Assembly: GCF_024380015.1 (NCBI RefSeq)
Contig: NZ_CP101508.1
Coordinates: 124,001 to 188,000, forward strand
Reading direction: 5' to 3'
Length of the DNA: 64,000 nt
Source: Photobacterium atrarenae
GTDB taxonomy: Bacteria > Pseudomonadota > Gammaproteobacteria > Enterobacterales > Vibrionaceae
Shown: positions 48,586 through 58,595 of the stretch, in pieces
How the letters are laid out: the number at the start of each line of letters is the position of its first letter
Position numbering within the stretch: the first letter of the stretch is position 1
The notes under the pieces: model-generated
What the model was told of the DNA's origin: nothing
Databases searched by the model: none
What the model saw: only the letters and a program-made list of their open reading frames with translations
Position numbers and translations under genes: made by a program

Positions 48586-49912
48586 GAGGTATCGGCTCTT
48601 TTGATTGCAAAGGGCTCAGTTTATACGTGAGGTAGAAGGTATAACAACTACCCAGCATAACATTATGAATCCACTGGCCATTATTAGAGAAAAAGAAAGA
48701 TTCGAACAGGTTCACCGTCAGCCAGTAAACCGTGAACATGGCAGAGATCAGCAAAACTTCATTGATGCCCCGCTTTTCAGGGGCTACGCTAGCGGCACGG
48801 ACCACCCACGCAAACACCCCGTACATCAGCAGCAATCCCACGAGACCGTAAGATACCAGCAACTCAATATGTGAGTTGTGGAGGTGGGTGAAGTGCTGCC
48901 TGATATGTGCTGGAAAATGCTGCGCATTTTGAATGACAGTGACCTTGCTATTGTAACCGCTACCCAACAACGGCCTTTCTTTGATCCATTTGAGGGATTC
49001 ATGCCAAAGGTGTAGCCGGGTCCCGGCACTGTTAAATGGGATCTTGGAGATATCACCATTGGTGATGATGGTGGTTGCTGTGTTCATTTCTTGCTGCACC
49101 CTGTCATGGACTAAAGGGATAGTGGCATAGGTATAAAACGCCAGGCCAAGCAGGGAAAAGGCTCCGACAAGAATGAGCTTATTTATTTTTTCTTGATGTA
49201 AGATGGAATAGAGCAAGGTGCCCAGTACATAGGCCGCAAGGAGGGCCACCCAGACCTGGCGTGATTGAGTGGTCACCACGACGAAGGTGAAAGCCACCAG
49301 CAGCAGTGTTGCCGAACAGAGCAGGGCGATATTTTTGGCTGTTTGAGCCCGGATGCTCAGACACAGGTATTTCATGAAGAAGAAAGAGGACAGCAGGAAA
49401 CCGACGCCGCTGTACATCGCCGGGTGCTGGGCATTGATAATATTAAAGTCAATCCGGACCCCTTCTAACCCAAGTAATACTTGTTGCGTAATATCCGAAT
49501 GGCTGTAAAACGCGAGCAACATTCCCAGGCATAATGCCCACCACGACAGATAAACATTGAGTAAAGTGCCTTTGAGCCAGTAAGCGACAAAAATAAAAAT
49601 AAACAGATCGGCGAGATCAGCGATGTGCGGCGATGGGTAAGCTAAGTCAGGGATGTCGATCAAAGCGTTCGCCCAGCTGAGGAGTTGCGTGATGATGGCG
49701 AAACCCAGCGCCCACAGCATTTTGTCTTTAAAAAGCTGCTTGCGGTCGACAAATAATGCGGCGACAGATGCCAGTATAAAGAGGGTTTGAAAAACGTCCC
49801 CAACATCCCGGTATGAGCGTTTAAATAGGATATAGCCAATTACGCAGCATAGCATGGCCAGGCAAAATCCTTTGGAATCAAGCAGCTGCTTTAATCGTAC
49901 GTCAAGTTGCAT
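48578..49912 (-). CDS. waaL: O-antigen ligase WaaL
   Basis: A 444-residue polytopic inner-membrane protein with about 11-12 hydrophobic segments and the Wzy_C/ligase signature. The large periplasmic loop holds LLGSGYNSK and HLHNSHIELLVSYGLVGLLL, where the HxxxxH-type His is essential in ligases. It joins O-antigen (or another surface polysaccharide) to lipid A-core. Sequence drift is typical for ligases, so the call rests on topology, motif and locus. Confidence 0.88.
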   Translation of the reverse strand: MQLDVRLKQLLDSKGFCLAMLCCVIGYILFKRSYRDVGDVFQTLFILASVAALFVDRKQLFKDKMLWALGFAIITQLLSWANALIDIPDLAYPSPHIADLADLFIFIFVAYWLKGTLLNVYLSWWALCLGMLLAFYSHSDITQQVLLGLEGVRIDFNIINAQHPAMYSGVGFLLSSFFFMKYLCLSIRAQTAKNIALLCSATLLLVAFTFVVVTTQSRQVWVALLAAYVLGTLLYSILHQEKINKLILVGAFSLLGLAFYTYATIPLVHDRVQQEMNTATTIITNGDISKIPFNSAGTRLHLWHESLKWIKERPLLGSGYNSKVTVIQNAQHFPAHIRQHFTHLHNSHIELLVSYGLVGLLLMYGVFAWVVRAASVAPEKRGINEVLLISAMFTVYWLTVNLFESFFFSNNGQWIHNVMLGSCYTFYLTYKLSPLQSKEPIPHD

Positions 49913-49960
49913 TCTGGAGCGCTCTAATGATCTGTGGTGTCATGGGTTGCGGTTGATCGC

Positions 49961-50686
49961 CTACGTCAGGCTTGTCAGCTTTCTCATCAAGGTTTCATAA
50001 ACTCTGAAACTTTCCATGTACAGTTTGTGGCACAGCCCGACGGCCTGTTTTTGTTTCCTGCAGTTCCCGATGGTCGATTGGGCCGGTGAGCGTTCAAGGA
50101 CTGACGGGTAAATATGATATGCCTTGATTCCGTGGCGCCACGTCTTTTCGACATAATCATCAATTGGTTCAATAAATTGCTGCGCGTTTTCCAGAAAGCT
50201 TTTCGCGGCGGTCGGGGTAATAATGTAGCCACCTGTGCCGGCGGTCCCTTTATGATAGAGGCCGATGGAGTGGGTTTTTGAGAGCTTGAACTTCGCGCTG
50301 TACTTTCTGGGATGCGTGGCCGTCAGTTTAATAAACTGGCACTGCGCGATGTATGGCATGACTGCGGTGAGGATACTTTTTAAATCTGAGCATATGGAAA
50401 TGTTATCTTCCAGGATCAGAATCGGCTCACCCAGATCAACACACTTCTCCCAAAGGGCATAATGACTGGCAAAGCAAGCCACTTCCGCAGGGGTAAGGTG
50501 ATAACCTTTACGCTTGAATGTGATTTCTGGAGCGGCTTTTTCGCTGTAGCGAAACGCTGCAGAGGTGGTACCGTCGATGGCATCAAAAAACTCAAACGGA
50601 ATGCCAGCCTGTTCCAAGACAGCTTGCATTTGTTGCCGGCGGTCAGAGGAGCGAGCAAGGCTGACCACAAAAGTAGGTATCGTCAT
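49961..50686 (-). CDS. Family 25 LPS glycosyltransferase
   Basis: A 241-residue GT25 (Lex2/LpsA-type) enzyme: PTFVVSLARSSDRRQQMQAVLEQAGIPFEFFDAIDG at the N-terminus, EVACFASHYALWEKCVDLGEPILILEDN with the catalytic acidic motif, and GTAGTGGYIITPTAAKSFL. Family members add galactose or glucose to LPS core. It is the second gene after hldD in the minus-strand LPS group. Confidence 0.88.
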   Translation of the reverse strand: MTIPTFVVSLARSSDRRQQMQAVLEQAGIPFEFFDAIDGTTSAAFRYSEKAAPEITFKRKGYHLTPAEVACFASHYALWEKCVDLGEPILILEDNISICSDLKSILTAVMPYIAQCQFIKLTATHPRKYSAKFKLSKTHSIGLYHKGTAGTGGYIITPTAAKSFLENAQQFIEPIDDYVEKTWRHGIKAYHIYPSVLERSPAQSTIGNCRKQKQAVGLCHKLYMESFRVYETLMRKLTSLT

Positions 50687-50759
50687 TACATCTTTTCTTT
50701 CTGCGAGTCAGCGACGCACCTGTTGGAAGATGTGCCGCTGAGCGGTTGCTTTGTGGTTG

Positions 50760-51704
50760 TTAGTTATCCAGCAGGGCCATATACTCCGCCACGCCTTCGG
50801 CAACCGACTTGAATTCGTGCGGATAACCGGCGGCGCGGACCTTGGTCAGATCGGCCTGGGTAAATTTCTGGTAGCGGCCTTTCAGGTGCTCCGGGAACGG
50901 GATTTCTTCCACTTCCCCTTTACCGTAGTATTTCACCACGGCTTTGGCGACTTCAGTGAAAGACTCGGCTTTGCCGGTGCCGCAGTTGAAGATGCCGGAG
51001 ACACCTTGTTCCCAGAACCACAGGTTCATTTTACAGACATCACCGACGTAGACAAAGTCGCGCTTGAGGCTGTCCGAGCCTTCGAACAGTTTCGGGTTTT
51101 CGCCCTTGCTGAGCTGGGTATGGAGGTGGAATGCGACCGAGGCCATGCTGCCTTTATGCTGCTCGCGCGGCCCGTAAACGTTGAAGTAGCGAAAGCCGGT
51201 GATCTGCGACAGGGTTTCACCGTGGGCCTCGGCATCCTGCCACAGGCGACGGACGTAGTTGTCAAATTGCTGCTTGGAGTAGCCGTAGACGTTCAGGGCA
51301 CCTTCATACGGTTTTTCTTCGATGAAATCATGGTCGCGGCCGCCGTACGTGGCAGCAGAAGACGCATACAGGAACGGGATCTGACGCTCCAGGCAGTAGT
51401 GCAACAGCTCCTTTGAATATTCATAATTGTTCAGCATCATGTATTTGCCGTCCCACTCCGTGGTTGCAGAGCAGGCGCCTTCATGAAATACGGCATCAAT
51501 CGGGCCGAACTCATCGCCGGCCATGATCTGGGTGATGAAGTCTTCCTTATCCATGTAATCGGCGATATCGAGGTCAACCAGGTTGGCGAACTTGGTGCCG
51601 TCTTTGAGGTTGTCGACCACCAGAATATCGTTGCGACCTTGCTCGTTCAGCGCTTTGACAATGTTGCTGCCGATCATACCGGCGCCACCAGTTACAATAA
51701 TCAT
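50760..51704 (-). CDS. hldD: ADP-L-glycero-D-manno-heptose 6-epimerase
   Basis: A 314-residue short-chain dehydrogenase-type epimerase that produces the ADP-L,D-heptose used by the LPS heptosyltransferases. The NADP Rossmann motif [19 protein letters not shown] is at the start, with SSAATYGG and the catalytic Tyr/Lys of [15 protein letters not shown], then [22 protein letters not shown] precedes the [10 protein letters not shown], favouring it over the one two codons upstream. It is the first gene of the LPS cluster on this strand, divergent from the TetR gene. Confidence 0.97.
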   Translation of the reverse strand: MIIVTGGAGMIGSNIVKALNEQGRNDILVVDNLKDGTKFANLVDLDIADYMDKEDFITQIMAGDEFGPIDAVFHEGACSATTEWDGKYMMLNNYEYSKELLHYCLERQIPFLYASSAATYGGRDHDFIEEKPYEGALNVYGYSKQQFDNYVRRLWQDAEAHGETLSQITGFRYFNVYGPREQHKGSMASVAFHLHTQLSKGENPKLFEGSDSLKRDFVYVGDVCKMNLWFWEQGVSGIFNCGTGKAESFTEVAKAVVKYYGKGEVEEIPFPEHLKGRYQKFTQADLTKVRAAGYPHEFKSVAEGVAEYMALLDN

Positions 51705-51816
51705 GCTCATTCCCGTGTTTGATGCATTGGGACCACGGCCGCATCACTGCCACCGCGATGAATACTCTTGTGATAACATTACATCATTGCCCTCGGGTGA
51801 CGATAGTGAGAAGCAA

Positions 51817-52461
51817 ATGAAGACCCGCGATAGAATTATTCAGGCAGCACTGGCGCTTTTCAACGAAAGCGGTGAGCCAAACATAACCACGAACCATATT
51901 GCCGCTCATCTGGGGATCAGCCCCGGCAATCTGTATTATCATTTTCGCAATAAAGAAGAGATTATACACAGTATTTTTGATGAATACGCTCAGGATTTGA
52001 GGATTCGTTTCCAGCCCCAAGCTGAGGCGACCGTAACCGCTGATAATTTATTGGGTTATCTGGATTCTGTGTTCATGCTGATGTGGCGTTACCGGTTCTT
52101 CTATGCCAATTTGCCGGATATCCTGCGTCGGGATCCTGAGTTGCAGCAGAAATACCTGGCAGCTCAGGAGTCGTTGCACAGCAATATTATGGCAATGATG
52201 AAGAGTTTCCGGGCCAGCGGCTTGCTCGATTTGGATGATGCCGAGTTACTCAGCCTGGCTAATATCTTGAAGCTGGTTGCCTCGAGCTGGATCTGTTACC
52301 AGACAACCCAGGCAGCCGGAGCCAAAATTACCAAGGCGGTGATTTACCAGGGCGTGTTGCAGATGCTCAGCATTGTGCGCCCGCTGACTACGGAGAAAGG
52401 CAGGACGCAGGTCCAGGCGTTGGAGTTACACTACTGTGAGCAGGTGGCCCGGAATGAGTAA
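51817..52461 (+). CDS. TetR-family transcriptional regulator
   Basis: A 214-residue regulator: RDRIIQAALALFNESGEPNITTNHIAAHLGISPGNLYYHFRNKEEIIHSIFDEY is a full TetR HTH domain. The C-terminal ligand domain is helical, without a subfamily clue. The frame is open 78 codons further upstream, but that part reads as antisense of hldD. Only 112 bp separate it from hldD; control of hldD or of itself is possible. It converges with the yibQ gene. Confidence 0.9.
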   Translation: MKTRDRIIQAALALFNESGEPNITTNHIAAHLGISPGNLYYHFRNKEEIIHSIFDEYAQDLRIRFQPQAEATVTADNLLGYLDSVFMLMWRYRFFYANLPDILRRDPELQQKYLAAQESLHSNIMAMMKSFRASGLLDLDDAELLSLANILKLVASSWICYQTTQAAGAKITKAVIYQGVLQMLSIVRPLTTEKGRTQVQALELHYCEQVARNE

Positions 52462-52488
52462 TTCGGCTCGATTGGCGGGTGATTTGGT

Positions 52489-53205
52489 TTAAAGATACAG
52501 CTCGGACAGGCGGACCAGCCGGACATCCTGCTCGGCCAGTGTCGGGAGTTGCTCGGCCAGGGTGCTCAGGGTCTCCGGGTAGGGATGGCCTATGGCAATG
52601 GCATAGCCGTCGCGCTGAGCGCGTCGGATCGCCTGTCGGAGCTGGCGGCGGACAAACGCCGGGGTTTTCTGGTGGTCGAGAAAAATATGGCGGCGCAGGG
52701 CGCCGACGCCCTGAAGGCTGGCGCGCCTGAGGGCGACCGATTTTGCTGTGGTGCGGCTGTCGAGAAAGTACAGGCCCCGCTCACGCAGAACCTCCATCAC
52801 CCAATCCATTGCCCTGGCATTCTGGGTTAGGGCACTGCCCATATGGTTATTCATCGCCACGGCATGCGGAACCCGGCTCAGGGCGTGGCGTAGCGTGGTT
52901 TGTAAGCGGTGGCGCGACATCGCCAGAGTCAGGGTGGTCTGTTCGAGCGGGGCATCGTGTGCAGGCTCCATCGGCATATGCAGCAGAATGTCTCGCTGCT
53001 GCCCCCGGGCCAGGTAGGCAGTATTCAGATCATAAGGGGTGTCGGGCAAAATCGAGATGCTGATCTCTGCTGGCAGGCGGGCCAGTTCCGCGGGCATCGC
53101 CTGGTAACCGAGATCGTCAATGACAATGGCCAGCCGTGCAGCAGCCAGCGGGCCCGGCAACCATAATCCCCAGAGCAGAGAAACCCAAATTGCAATCCGT
53201 TGCAT
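52489..53205 (-). CDS. yibQ: Divergent polysaccharide deacetylase family protein YibQ
   Basis: A 238-residue exported protein. An N-terminal signal peptide (IWVSLLWGLWLPGPLAAA) precedes a NodB-like barrel (LAIVIDDLGYQAMPAELARLP, LLHMPMEP, AVAMNNHMGSALT, FLDSRTTAKSVA, AIAIGHPYPETL), the usual divergent deacetylase pattern of YibQ. Its enzymatic activity is unproven. It follows envC with 22 bp between, as in many gammaproteobacteria, hinting at a role with peptidoglycan hydrolysis. Confidence 0.92.
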   Translation of the reverse strand: MQRIAIWVSLLWGLWLPGPLAAARLAIVIDDLGYQAMPAELARLPAEISISILPDTPYDLNTAYLARGQQRDILLHMPMEPAHDAPLEQTTLTLAMSRHRLQTTLRHALSRVPHAVAMNNHMGSALTQNARAMDWVMEVLRERGLYFLDSRTTAKSVALRRASLQGVGALRRHIFLDHQKTPAFVRRQLRQAIRRAQRDGYAIAIGHPYPETLSTLAEQLPTLAEQDVRLVRLSELYL

Positions 53206-53227
53206 TCCTGTTCAGCTCCCGTATTGG

Positions 53228-54385
53228 TTACCTCGTCAGCCAGCTTTGTGGATCGAGGGCGGTCCCCTTGCGGCGGATCTCAAAATAAAGCGCCGAGGTC
53301 TCCTGGCCGCCGCTGTCGCCTACCAGCGCAATAGCCTCGCTTGGTTGCACTGTATCGCCGACCTTTTTCAGCAAAGTCTGGTTATAGCCGTAAAAGCTCA
53401 TGTAGCCTTTGCCGTGATCAATCGCGACCATCAGACCATAGCCGCGTAGCCAGTCGGCAAAGACGACTTTGCCGCCGTAGATGGCATTGACCTGGCTGCC
53501 CTTGGGCTTGCTGATCACCATCCCTTTCCAGCGTAATTCACCCTGCAGCGGGCTGCCATAGCGATGGCGGATCGTACCTTTGACCGGCCAGGGCAGCTTG
53601 CCTTTTTGTCCGGCCAGCCCGTTCATTGCCACCCGGCGTGCCGCTTCTGCGGCGGCCTTGGCCTTGGCTATCTCCGCCACCAGGCGCTTTTCATTGTTTT
53701 TGAGCTCAGACAGGTAACGGGTATCTGATTTGAGCTGACCCTTGATGGTGCGGACCGTTTTTTGCCGCTGCTGCTGCTCGCGCTCCAGCCGGCGCTTTTC
53801 ATCGGTAAGCTGGGCAAGCAGATCCTGTTGTTGCTGGCGCTGCTGAGACAGTTGATGGGTTTTGAGCTGCAGCTCGGTCTTGGTCGCGGCCAGGTCATCC
53901 AGGGTGTGGGCCCGGGCCTGGCTGAGTCGCTCGGCATAGACGGTCATGCGATCCAGCCGGTCCTGATCCATTCCGCTGAGCAAGGTAGCGAGCTGGCTGC
54001 TTTTCCCCTGACGGTAGTGGGTGTTGAGCAGCTCTTTCAGCATCTCCTGCTGGCCCAACTGTTGCTGCAACAGCGCCTGCTGTTCTTGCTGCAGGGCCTG
54101 AATTGAGCGCGCCAGGGTGCGGACTGTTGCTTCTGCCTGGTGGATCTTTTTTGCCGTCGCGGCAATCGCCAGCTCTTGCTGCTTGAGCGATTGCTGCAGG
54201 GTATTGATTTTTTTCTGCTTGCTGCTCAACTGGTTTTGCTGACGGGAGATTTCCTGTTTGACGCCGTCGAGCTGTTGCTGGCTGGCCGACAGCGCCGGCG
54301 GGGTAAATGTCAGGCATAGTAAAGCGCCAGTGCTGAAAGCACTGGCGCGGAGCAGTTGGGTGAGGCGTTTGATCTGATCCCGCAT
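53228..54385 (-). CDS. envC: Murein hydrolase activator EnvC
   Basis: A 385-residue periplasmic activator of amidases AmiA/AmiB at the division septum. A signal peptide (residues 1-33) is followed by a long Gln-rich coiled coil (about 35-250) that interacts with FtsEX in E. coli. The C-terminal LytM domain is degenerate: the usual metal-binding histidine motif is replaced (MSFYGYNQ), as expected for an activator that is not itself a hydrolase. It lies 8 bp after gpmM on the same strand. Confidence 0.95.
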   Translation of the reverse strand: MRDQIKRLTQLLRASAFSTGALLCLTFTPPALSASQQQLDGVKQEISRQQNQLSSKQKKINTLQQSLKQQELAIAATAKKIHQAEATVRTLARSIQALQQEQQALLQQQLGQQEMLKELLNTHYRQGKSSQLATLLSGMDQDRLDRMTVYAERLSQARAHTLDDLAATKTELQLKTHQLSQQRQQQQDLLAQLTDEKRRLEREQQQRQKTVRTIKGQLKSDTRYLSELKNNEKRLVAEIAKAKAAAEAARRVAMNGLAGQKGKLPWPVKGTIRHRYGSPLQGELRWKGMVISKPKGSQVNAIYGGKVVFADWLRGYGLMVAIDHGKGYMSFYGYNQTLLKKVGDTVQPSEAIALVGDSGGQETSALYFEIRRKGTALDPQSWLTR

Positions 54386-54393
54386 AGCAGGGA

Positions 54394-55935
54394 TTATTTC
54401 AGATCAAACAGCACCTGACCAGACATCTCTGACGGGATTTCCAGATCGGACAGGGCCAGCATGGTCGGCGCCAGATCAGACAGCTTACCGCCCTCTTTCA
54501 GGGTCAGCGCCTTGCTGCCGACGTAGATCAGCGGGACCGGCAGGTTGGTGTGCGCGGTGTGGATACCCCCGGTTTCCGGGTTGACCATCATCTCGGCATT
54601 GCCGTGGTCCGCGGTGATCAGCAGCTGACCGTCCACTTCGCGGATGGCCTCGACAATACGGCCGATGCAGCTGTCAACGGCTTCACAGGCTTTCACTGCA
54701 GCGTCGTAAACACCGGTGTGGCCGACCATGTCACCATTCGGGTAGTTACAGATAATGGTGTCAAATTCACCGCCTTTAATGGCTGCAACCAGTTTGTCAG
54801 TCAGCTCCGGTGCACTCATTTCCGGCTGCAGATCGTAAGTCGCTACTTTCGGTGAGGCAACCAGCTGGCGTGATTCGCCGTCAAACTCGGCCTCGACCCC
54901 GCCGTTGAAGAAGAAGGTGACGTGGGCGTATTTCTCGGTTTCAGAAATCCGCAGCTGCTTCTTGCCTTGTTTCGACAGCCACTCACCCAAGGTGTTTTCC
55001 AGGCTCTCCGGCGGGAAGGCGATCGACAGGTTAATGTCGGCCGCATATTGGGTCAGCATCACGAAATCAGCCAGTTGCGGGAACTGAGCCCGCTCGAAGC
55101 CGGCAAAGTCGGCTTCAAAGGCGCGGGTGATCTGACGGGCACGGTCGGCACGGTAGTTCATGAAGATCACGGCATCGCCATCGACCATGGCGGCGTCATC
55201 CTGACCTTCAGCGCGGATCACGGTCGCTTTGACGAACTCGTCGTTTTCGTTACGGGCATACGCCGCTTCCAGACCTGCCACGGCGCTGTCTGCGGTGAAC
55301 TCTGCCTTGGCCGCGGTCAGCAGATCATAGGCCTGCTCGACCCGGTCCCAGTTGTTGTCCCGGTCCATCGCGTAGTAGCGGCCCACCAGCGATGCAGTGC
55401 GGCCTTTACCCAGTTTGGCAAACAAGGCGTCGAAACGCTCCAGCGATGCCTGGGCGCTGCGTGGTGGTGTGTCACGGCCGTCCAGGAAGCAATGCAGGTA
55501 AATTTTCCCGGCGCCACGCTCGGCAGCCATGGCCACGGCTGCGGCAATGTGATCTTCATGGCTGTGAACACCGCCCGGCGACATCAGGCCCATAATGTGC
55601 ACGGCTTTACCGGCCTTGATCGCTTTGTCCATGGCGTTGACCAGGGCTTCATTGTGGTGGAACTCACCATCAGCGATGGATTTGGTAATGCGGGTCAGGT
55701 CCTGGTACACCACGCGGCCGGCACCGATATTGGTGTGGCCCACTTCAGAGTTCCCCATCTGGCCGTCCGGTAGACCCACATCCATGCCTGAGGCAGAAAT
55801 CAGTGTGCTCGGTTCGTTGGCAATCAGTCCATCCAGAACCGGGGTGCTGGCATTGGCAATGGCGTTGCTGGTGTTGTCTTCGCGGTAGCCCCAACCATCC
55901 AGGATCACTAAAGCCAGTGGCTTCTTAGCAGACAT
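54394..55935 (-). CDS. gpmM: 2,3-bisphosphoglycerate-independent phosphoglycerate mutase
   Basis: A 513-residue Mn-dependent glycolytic enzyme that interconverts 3- and 2-phosphoglycerate. It has [15 protein letters not shown] at the N-terminus with the metal-binding Asp, the phospho-Ser loop [21 protein letters not shown], and the later [23 protein letters not shown] and [10 protein letters not shown] motifs. AGAGGA precedes the ATG. Its leader contains a HexR-like box and a large hairpin, suggesting carbon-source control. Confidence 0.97.
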   Translation of the reverse strand: MSAKKPLALVILDGWGYREDNTSNAIANASTPVLDGLIANEPSTLISASGMDVGLPDGQMGNSEVGHTNIGAGRVVYQDLTRITKSIADGEFHHNEALVNAMDKAIKAGKAVHIMGLMSPGGVHSHEDHIAAAVAMAAERGAGKIYLHCFLDGRDTPPRSAQASLERFDALFAKLGKGRTASLVGRYYAMDRDNNWDRVEQAYDLLTAAKAEFTADSAVAGLEAAYARNENDEFVKATVIRAEGQDDAAMVDGDAVIFMNYRADRARQITRAFEADFAGFERAQFPQLADFVMLTQYAADINLSIAFPPESLENTLGEWLSKQGKKQLRISETEKYAHVTFFFNGGVEAEFDGESRQLVASPKVATYDLQPEMSAPELTDKLVAAIKGGEFDTIICNYPNGDMVGHTGVYDAAVKACEAVDSCIGRIVEAIREVDGQLLITADHGNAEMMVNPETGGIHTAHTNLPVPLIYVGSKALTLKEGGKLSDLAPTMLALSDLEIPSEMSGQVLFDLK

Positions 55936-55980
55936 ATCTTGTCCTCTCGTAAAGTTAGAAATCTGAGTTTTAATTTAGAC

Positions 55981-56029
55981 CAATTACCTGAGCCTTCTGG
56001 GCCGTTCGGGGAGAGGGCTCAGGGAATTG
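55981..56029 (-). promoter_or_regulatory. Large hairpin in the gpmM leader
   Basis: A 14-bp inverted repeat with one mismatch (CAATTACCTGAGCC at 55981-55994; GGCTCAGGGAATTG at 56016-56029) with a 21-base loop, 46 bp before the gpmM ATG. Neither strand has a following T-run, so it is not a simple terminator; it may act on mRNA stability or translation. Confidence 0.6.
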
Positions 56030-56041
56030 GGCTGGCTAATC

Positions 56042-56056
56042 TGTAATTTTACTACA
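56042..56056 (-). promoter_or_regulatory. HexR-type operator upstream of gpmM
   Basis: On the minus strand TGTAGTAAAATTACA fits the HexR consensus of gammaproteobacteria (TGTARTWWWAWTACR, from memory). HexR controls central carbon genes in Vibrio and Shewanella. Apart from this box and the hairpin at 55981, the gap 55936-56372 shows no gene. Confidence 0.65.
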
Positions 56057-56372
56057 GATAATGGCCCAAAATGTAGGCCGGGATCAAACAAAGCTGTAAA
56101 TGGATTGTTATCTTCTTACGCGAAAATATATTCATTTCTGGCGGGAAGTGTAAGCCCTGAATGAGAGTTTTTTTCAATTTCACCGAAAGGTGGAACCGAA
56201 CAGAGGCTGATTACCGCGTATACTGCTGATGGCGGGAACCAGTGAGCCATGGCGCGGAATTGTTGTTGCTTGCTGTACAATAAGGTTGCCGCGGGTATAC
56301 TCAGGGTCCATTTAAGCTGGCGTCTGGCCCTGGCTTCAGGTGTCTGATATTGAGAGAAATAGAGCGAAAGTC

Positions 56373-56822
56373 ATGCAGCAATATATCGATTTTGTTACAA
56401 GTAATCCCATCTTATCGCTGATTTGGGTCGGTCTGGTTGTGGCGATCATTGCGTCGTACGTCAAACAGAAGACTGCGGGCTATGCCGTGGTGACCCCGAA
56501 CCAGGCGACAGCGCTGGTCAATCGTGAAAACGGTGTCTTTATCGATATCCGTAGCCGCGATGAGTACCGCCAGGGCCATATTTCGGGTGCACTTCACATT
56601 TTGCCGAGCCAAATCAAAGAGCAAAACTTTGCTGAGCTTGAAAAGCACAAATCCGACCCAATCATTGTGGTATGCAAAACAGGCCAGACTGCGCAAGAAA
56701 GCGCTAACCTGTTACATAAAGCCGGGTTCGAAAAAGTCAGCCTGCTCAAAGACGGCCTGATTTCCTGGAATGAAGCCAACCTGCCGCTGATCCGCAGCAA
56801 GTCAGGTAAAGGCAAGCGATAA
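56373..56822 (+). CDS. yibN: Rhodanese-like membrane protein YibN
   Basis: A 149-residue protein with one N-terminal transmembrane segment (NPILSLIWVGLVVAIIASYV) and a rhodanese domain (ALVNRENGVFIDIRSRDEYRQGHISGALHI, active-site loop VVCKTGQTAQES with the catalytic Cys). It is a predicted inner-membrane sulfurtransferase. The start at MQQYIDFV matches family length; an earlier GTG is less likely. It begins the yibN-secB-gpsA-cysE series found in enterics and vibrios. Confidence 0.92.
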   Translation: MQQYIDFVTSNPILSLIWVGLVVAIIASYVKQKTAGYAVVTPNQATALVNRENGVFIDIRSRDEYRQGHISGALHILPSQIKEQNFAELEKHKSDPIIVVCKTGQTAQESANLLHKAGFEKVSLLKDGLISWNEANLPLIRSKSGKGKR

Positions 56823-56945
56823 GTATTCGGGCGGGATGGTGCGTCCATTCCGCCTGACCCTTTGTGTAGTCCGTGGCGACTGATGCGCACGGCTGCGAAT
56901 TTGAAAATCTCATGTAATTGAGAATGAGAGAAAAAGGACACAAAC

Positions 56946-57416
56946 ATGGCTGAAGCAGCAAACAACGAAGCGCAACAGAACTTCCAGATCCAGCGTATCT
57001 TCCTGAAAGATGTATCTTTTGAAGCGCCAAACTCACCAGAAATGTTCCAGAAAGAGTGGAACCCTGATGTGAAACTGGATCTGGATACCCAAAGCCGCGA
57101 GCTGGGGGAAGGTGTGTTTGAAGTGGTTCTGCGCCTGACGGTTACGGTGAAAAATGCCGATGACACCGCGTTCCTGTGCGAAGTTCAGCAAGGTGGTATT
57201 TTCTCTGTCGCTGGCATGGAAGCGCCGCAACTGGCTCATTGCCTGGGTGCGTTCTGCCCGAACATCCTGTTCCCGTATGCCCGTGAAACGATTTCCAGCC
57301 TGGTGGTGAAAGGAACCTTCCCGCAGCTGAACCTGGCCCCGGTGAACTTTGACGCGCTGTTCATGAACTACCTGCAAAACCAAGCGCAGGAAAACACTGA
57401 AAATAGCGAAGCTTAA
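56946..57416 (+). CDS. secB: Protein-export chaperone SecB
   Basis: A 156-residue Sec[40 protein letters not shown], then [14 protein letters not shown] and [42 protein letters not shown]. It keeps preproteins unfolded and hands them to SecA. AAGGA precedes the ATG by eight bases. It is followed 17 bp later by gpsA. Confidence 0.98.
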   Translation: MAEAANNEAQQNFQIQRIFLKDVSFEAPNSPEMFQKEWNPDVKLDLDTQSRELGEGVFEVVLRLTVTVKNADDTAFLCEVQQGGIFSVAGMEAPQLAHCLGAFCPNILFPYARETISSLVVKGTFPQLNLAPVNFDALFMNYLQNQAQENTENSEA

Positions 57417-57433
57417 TTCGCTGCGTGGCCGAT

Positions 57434-58450
57434 ATGAATCAGAACGTCGATCAAGCGATCACCATGACAGTGCTGGGTGCGGGCTCTTACGGCACCTCCC
57501 TGGCGATTTCACTGGCCCGTAACGGGGCCAATGTTATCTTGTGGGGCCATGATCCGGCGCATATGGCGCAGCTGGAAATGGATCGCGCCAATGAAGCCTT
57601 CCTGCCGGGCGTTGCGTTTCCCGACTCGCTGATCATCTCGGCGGATCTCGAGGCGGCGGTCAAAGCCAGCCGGGATCTGCTGGTGGTGGTGCCGAGCCAT
57701 GTGTTTGGTGAAGTCCTGTCGAATGTAAAGCCTTTCCTGCGGGAAGATTCGCGGATCTGCTGGGCCACCAAGGGGCTGGAGCCGGAAACCGGTCGCTTGC
57801 TTAAAGACGTGGCCATCGAAGCGCTGGGCGAGGCGATTCCGCTGGCGGTGCTGTCCGGACCGACATTCGCCAAAGAGCTGGCGGCCGGGCTGCCGACCGC
57901 GATTGCGGTGTCGTCACCGGACGAGGCGTTTGTGCGTGATCTGCAGGAGAAAATTCACTGCAGCAAAACCTTCCGGGTCTACAGCAATAACGACTTTACC
58001 GGTATGCAATTGGGCGGCGCGGTGAAGAATGTGATTGCCATTGGCGCCGGAATGTCGGATGGCATTGGCTTTGGTGCCAATGCCCGCACCGCGCTGATCA
58101 CCCGAGGCTTGGCGGAAATGTGCCGCCTGGGCGCAGCGCTGGGCGCGCAGCCGGAAACCTTTATGGGGATGGCTGGCCTGGGCGATTTGGTGCTGACCTG
58201 TACCGACAATCAGTCGCGCAACCGGCGTTTCGGCCTGGCCTTGGGCCAGGGCAAAGATGTCGATACCGCGCAGGTTGAGATTGGCCAGGTGGTCGAAGGG
58301 TATCGCAACACCAAGGAAGTCTGGGTTCTGGCCCGGCGCTACGGGGTGGAGATGCCAATCACTGAGCAAATCTATCAGGTGCTGTACCAGGGTAAAGATG
58401 CCCGCGATGCGGCTAAAGCCTTGCTGGCGCGTGAGAAAAAAGACGAGTGA
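57434..58450 (+). CDS. gpsA: Glycerol-3-phosphate dehydrogenase (NAD(P)+)
   Basis: A 338-residue enzyme that makes sn-glycerol-3-phosphate for phospholipids. It has the NAD site [20 protein letters not shown], the [10 protein letters not shown] and [19 protein letters not shown] motifs, and [31 protein letters not shown] with the catalytic region. A GTG three codons earlier is possible; the ATG is chosen. A strong terminator separates it from cysE. Confidence 0.97.
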   Translation: MNQNVDQAITMTVLGAGSYGTSLAISLARNGANVILWGHDPAHMAQLEMDRANEAFLPGVAFPDSLIISADLEAAVKASRDLLVVVPSHVFGEVLSNVKPFLREDSRICWATKGLEPETGRLLKDVAIEALGEAIPLAVLSGPTFAKELAAGLPTAIAVSSPDEAFVRDLQEKIHCSKTFRVYSNNDFTGMQLGGAVKNVIAIGAGMSDGIGFGANARTALITRGLAEMCRLGAALGAQPETFMGMAGLGDLVLTCTDNQSRNRRFGLALGQGKDVDTAQVEIGQVVEGYRNTKEVWVLARRYGVEMPITEQIYQVLYQGKDARDAAKALLAREKKDE

Positions 58451-58481
58451 TTGTCGTACGCTCTGATCCGTGACTATCAAT

Positions 58482-58515
58482 CAACGCGAGCCTTCAGGCT
58501 CGCGTTGTTTTTTTT
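58482..58515 (+). terminator. gpsA terminator
   Basis: A perfect 11-bp stem (CAACGCGAGCC/GGCTCGCGTTG, loop TTCA) followed by eight T's. Confidence 0.95.
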
Positions 58516-58595
58516 GCTGAGCGCGCTAAAGTGATAGCCAGCTGAGCAGTGAATCAGCTGGGTGTTTGGCAACTGATGACGATACAGAGGATGAT

